The notes under the pieces: generated by a model
Database searches by the model: none
What the model was told of the DNA's origin: nothing
What the model saw: the letters and a program-made list of their open reading frames with translations, nothing else
Source of the DNA: Cocleimonas sp.
GTDB taxonomy: Bacteria > Pseudomonadota > Gammaproteobacteria > Thiotrichales > Thiotrichaceae
DNA length: 8,301 bases
NCBI GenBank assembly: GCA_023146675.1
Contig: JAGLBQ010000243.1
Coordinates: 1 to 8,301 of the forward strand
Reading direction: 5' to 3'
Part shown: piece by piece, positions 6,901 to 8,301 of the stretch
How the letters are laid out: each line of letters starts with the position of its first letter
How positions within the stretch are numbered: position 1 is the stretch's first letter
Program-made: the position numbers and the translations under genes

Positions 6901-8221
6901 CCTCAAAGATCACCGTGTCACAACTTCTAGGTTCGGCTCCTGTAAGTATGGTGACATTAGGACTGCTGGGTGGAATATCTTGCGCTACCGCAATGGTATA
7001 ATCTTCCACTTCTCCATCCTGTGCTTCATTAGTTGGAGTCGTGAGTGTTACGCTATTATCAGTGGTTAATCTTAGGCGAATAAAGGTTGTGCCGATTTGA
7101 ATATCGTTAGGAATACTATTCCAGTTAAGGGTAACAGGGGTATTATTTGCACCATGATTAACAGCAACAGACGTTGATTCATTATTATCAAAGGTACCAT
7201 TTTTATTAAAATCAATCCAAGCGAATAAAGTAGCGACACTACCTGAGCTATTAGTCACTCTAATTGGTACACTATAATTGCTAGCCGATTCTTTTAAAAT
7301 TGGGAAAAGGTAAGGTTTCCATTCATTATCATCAATATTTGGAGCGCCATCATCTTCTCCTTGAGTATCATGTTTTGCGCCATCGCCTGTTGCGTTATAG
7401 GTATAGATACTTTCTAATTCAGCATCTGGTTTTAATGATCCAATATAAAGGTTATCTGACAGTACATGTGAAGGGTTGCCGTAACTTTGTGGAGCATCAG
7501 CATAATCAGAATTAGTGGTTGAGACATCCAACATAACCTCATACCTTGAACCTTTCCCCCCCTGAGAGTTTGCTGTGGAGTTATAGCTAAAATTAAACTG
7601 GTTATCCTTAGTTGTCGATGTCCATCTGAAATCATCACCCGCATTTATTTTTGCATTAGTTGTATTTTCAACATAATAGGTATTGCCATTATTATTAGCT
7701 GATAAGCCCGCTGCTAACACACCAGATCGGTTGTATGCTTTACCATCTGTGGCTGTAAATTGATCTCTTTTGTGCTTGGAAAGTGATTTACCATGCTCAG
7801 CACGAAAAAATCGATCCTCAGAATATTTAACAGTCCAAACAGCAGGTGCATTTGGCTCGGCTGCTCCCTCCATATGAAAGAATAAAGTCCCATTTTTATT
7901 TCGGACATCAACAGTGCTGTAGGATATTAAAATACTCCCGACTGGAAATCCAAAATTGCTACTAACATCTTTATCTGTATCTGAGTAACCTTTTCCAGCA
8001 CCAATACCTAGCATCCCTGGTGTCAACGGCAAAAATGTAGGATTTGCCAATACCAAAGGGGTCAGCAAAAAAATATTTATAATTAAAGCAATAAATACTA
8101 ATGTTTTTTTGTTTTTTTGTTTTTTTGTTATTGGGTTTTTAGTGAGTTGCTGCCTATTATTAAGAAATTTATTTTTATGGACTATGGAAATAGTCTGCTT
8201 AGTAATATATGAAAGGTTCAA
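3989..8221 (-). CDS. pilY1: PilY1/PilC-family type IV pilus tip adhesin with GEVED and CBM5/12-like modules, 1410 aa
   Basis: PilY1 proteins sit at the tip of type IV pili, act in adhesion, and control pilus extension and retraction through a C-terminal beta-propeller that binds calcium. Order of parts: long basic leader (1-39); hydrophobic signal core (40-57), probable cleavage after LVLA59; unassigned beta-rich region (60-240); GEVED-type module (about 240-413, opening DYADAPQSYG, ending DGEVEDYTIAV); beta-sandwich-like region (434-676); PilY1 core from about 680. Core hallmarks are YLLSYDL (721-727), WVRGDQSQE (864-872), GDIIHSSP (890-897), PMVYVGSNDGMLHAF (931-945), AGDLLGNLWKFDL (1133-1145), FGTGKY (1199-1204), CGWNG (1307-1311) and SGRQSW near the C-terminus. 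D1121-x-N-x-D-x-x-x-D1129 matches the calcium loop known from Pseudomonas PilY1. A CBM5/12-like domain (792-850) interrupts the core. The start is TTG at 8221 behind AAGGAG; no ATG occurs before residue 70. No minor pilin genes are visible; the upstream side is cut off by the window edge. Confidence 0.93.
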   Translation of the reverse strand: MNLSYITKQTISIVHKNKFLNNRQQLTKNPITKKQKNKKTLVFIALIINIFLLTPLVLANPTFLPLTPGMLGIGAGKGYSDTDKDVSSNFGFPVGSILISYSTVDVRNKNGTLFFHMEGAAEPNAPAVWTVKYSEDRFFRAEHGKSLSKHKRDQFTATDGKAYNRSGVLAAGLSANNNGNTYYVENTTNAKINAGDDFRWTSTTKDNQFNFSYNSTANSQGGKGSRYEVMLDVSTTNSDYADAPQSYGNPSHVLSDNLYIGSLKPDAELESIYTYNATGDGAKHDTQGEDDGAPNIDDNEWKPYLFPILKESASNYSVPIRVTNSSGSVATLFAWIDFNKNGTFDNNESTSVAVNHGANNTPVTLNWNSIPNDIQIGTTFIRLRLTTDNSVTLTTPTNEAQDGEVEDYTIAVAQDIPPSSPNVTILTGAEPRSCDTVIFEDDFNDLPSGTYLGEHRPDRAAIRDWIITGGGQETYAKTVHLNTVYAATLGYTFADHGTSIYLGNGSVRRVHPPIASGVLSFGTDNRLLTPIEAIEIRDIPDDDPQGTEADASQWGPEAVTFSHTITTEVGKTYRLYFKALPELGDYEAGIIRIDTPSGSVHVKTPGKTEGGMIKYGIEFTANTTSSTISFINYGHISGNSSGYCSPWTEAWCTVGGTTVHSNEVTIDDVVITESNCDNVCDINALTTGIYSSASVQVNSKRLNTATRLYQSQFNVETWEGYLLSYDLKTANNNQHGNTKNLKWDSVDQLAAHSQRNIFSYNPLLSNTNGIVFAWDNLNADQKLLLQGSGNSCNNITTWNGPTTYHLNDIVKLNNIRYKAVVNSTTWNNPTLDEHNMATTQWGKWITLGPCSGGSNSTPQNLIAWVRGDQSQEKTASNSSGVFHQRTRLLGDIIHSSPTYVGRYEDFNYVKLSGTEGTSYTGFLTTKRNQTPMVYVGSNDGMLHAFNAATGDEHFAYIPNEVIAKFTTISATNYGCHEADCLEHQALVDGELTVGDAYINNTWQSVLLGTLGAGGKGLFALNVNDPTNFSATNVMWELSANQAANSASTYANHLGNTIPHPSIVRLHDGSWAAVISNGYDSANHQAVLLLIDISNGHLIKAINTEKGNADTPNGLSSPIPIDTNGDRITDFIYAGDLLGNLWKFDLRDSNPDNWAIAYTDASSPAPLFTACETSACTRVQPITAKPQVGKHPDGGYMVYFGTGKYADPSDNVSGIPDMEALYGIWDNNSRVTSINSLVLQTVLQESTLSSDLNVRITSNNSVDYASKKGWYLKLLKADGSKEGERIISQALLRGGKLILTTLIPPENCGWNGLSWLLEINAVNGQRLSQPVLDINNDREINQNDKAAYNNKTEIPSGVQTPSLGLVLHAPSIINHSANTEGKYLSGSTGKVGMIREATSKASGRQSWWQVR
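5672..5848 (-). other. CBM5/12-like (chitin-binding type) domain inserted in the PilY1 core
   Basis: Residues 792-850 of the PilY1-family protein fit the CBM5/12 pattern: W798 with Y804, then a D-I-V segment (808-810), an N-N-x-x-Y817-K-A strand, a W826-N-N-P turn, and W841-x-x-W844 shortly before G-x-C850. C792 and C850 bracket the module and could form a disulfide. The module sits between the LNADQKLLL segment and the conserved WVRGDQSQE segment, which are adjacent or nearly so in typical PilY1 proteins. CBM5/12 domains bind chitin or related polysaccharides; the ligand here is inferred. Confidence 0.6.
6983..7504 (-). other. GEVED-type extracellular module of the PilY1-family protein
   Basis: Residues 240-413 begin with the DYxDAPxSYG motif and end with GEVEDY, the signature that names the GEVED domain, found in many secreted adhesive proteins. 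D337-F-N339-K-N341-G-T343-F-D345-N-N-E348 has the spacing of a 12-residue EF-hand-type calcium loop. The module lies before the PilY1 core and should be displayed outside the cell. Confidence 0.75.
8103..8126 (-). repeat. Three perfect tandem octamers in the signal-peptide region of the pilus adhesin
   Basis: The plus strand reads GTTTTTTT three times in succession; the coding strand therefore has three A7-plus-C units encoding part of the Lys-rich stretch KKQKNKK (33-39), just before the hydrophobic signal core. Eight is not a multiple of three, so each unit gained or lost shifts the frame. With three units the gene is in frame. With four, TAG follows the tract directly (AAA-AAA-CAT-TAG). 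With two, the shifted frame ends at a TAA about 44 codons past the tract. The T7 runs are themselves prone to slippage. Confidence 0.85.
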
Positions 8222-8227
8222 TTAGAA

Positions 8228-8233
8228 CTCCTT
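8228..8233 (-). promoter_or_regulatory. Strong ribosome binding site for the TTG start of the pilus adhesin
   Basis: AAGGAG on the minus strand lies 6 nt before TTG at 8221. Because there is no ATG or GTG in frame before the signal core, this site is what supports the rare TTG start. Confidence 0.75.
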
Positions 8234-8242
8234 ATTTTTTAT

Positions 8243-8288
8243 AATGCGAATTAATTTAATAATATCGCATTTGAATTATTTTCATAAA
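8243..8288 (-). promoter_or_regulatory. Possible promoter with a flanking inverted repeat upstream of the pilus adhesin
   Basis: AATGCGA (8243-8249) and TCGCATT (8265-8271) form a 7-bp inverted repeat with a 15-nt AT-only spacer. Within the spacer the minus strand has TATTAT (8259-8264, five of six matches to a -10 box); TTTATG (8283-8288) lies 18 nt upstream as a weak -35. A dyad around a -10 box is a common operator layout, but the same sequence could be a leader hairpin. No regulator is identified. Confidence 0.3.
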
Positions 8289-8301
8289 CTGTTGATTAAT
8301 A

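Overview
The window carries five protein genes on AT-rich DNA (roughly 40% G+C by eye). UbiK (ubiquinone biosynthesis), a PilY1-family type IV pilus tip protein with a GEVED module, and a Sel1-repeat secreted protein together suggest a piliated, respiring proteobacterium, most likely a gammaproteobacterium. A Thiotrichales/Beggiatoaceae-like origin is possible, but that is an impression and not shown by the sequence. I see no tRNA, rRNA, CRISPR array, integrase or transposase.

Layout, left to right. (1) Minus strand 33-1211: a 392-aa protein I do not recognise, with a good Shine-Dalgarno site and a possible promoter inside the longer open frame. (2) A divergent intergenic region (1212-1451) holds an imperfect terminator-like hairpin although no annotated gene ends there. 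(3) Plus strand: ubiK (1452-1730), then after 56 nt a secreted protein made of nine exact 36-residue Sel1-like repeats (1787-2968). (4) A convergent intergenic region (2969-3107) has two hairpins. (5) Minus strand 3108-3806: a 232-aa helical protein of unknown function. Its leader contains a perfect 20-bp inverted repeat with an 8-nt loop. (6) Minus strand 3989-8221: a 1410-aa PilY1/PilC-family protein that fills half the window. Its 5' leader is at the right edge.

The most interesting locus is the PilY1-family gene. It has a PilY1 core with a calcium-loop motif and the family's C-terminal end. It also carries an N-terminal GEVED module, a beta-rich module, and what looks like a CBM5/12 (chitin-binding-type) domain spliced into the core just before the conserved RGD-S-E segment. 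Translation appears to begin at TTG behind a strong AAGGAG site. Just before the hydrophobic core of the signal peptide, the coding strand contains three perfect tandem copies of an 8-nt unit (A7 plus C). Since 8 is not a multiple of 3, gain or loss of one unit would switch the gene off. This recalls the poly-G switch in the signal-peptide region of neisserial pilC. The best hypothesis for a new system here is a phase-variable, glycan-binding pilus tip adhesin. The ubiK and Sel1 genes have no evident functional link to it.
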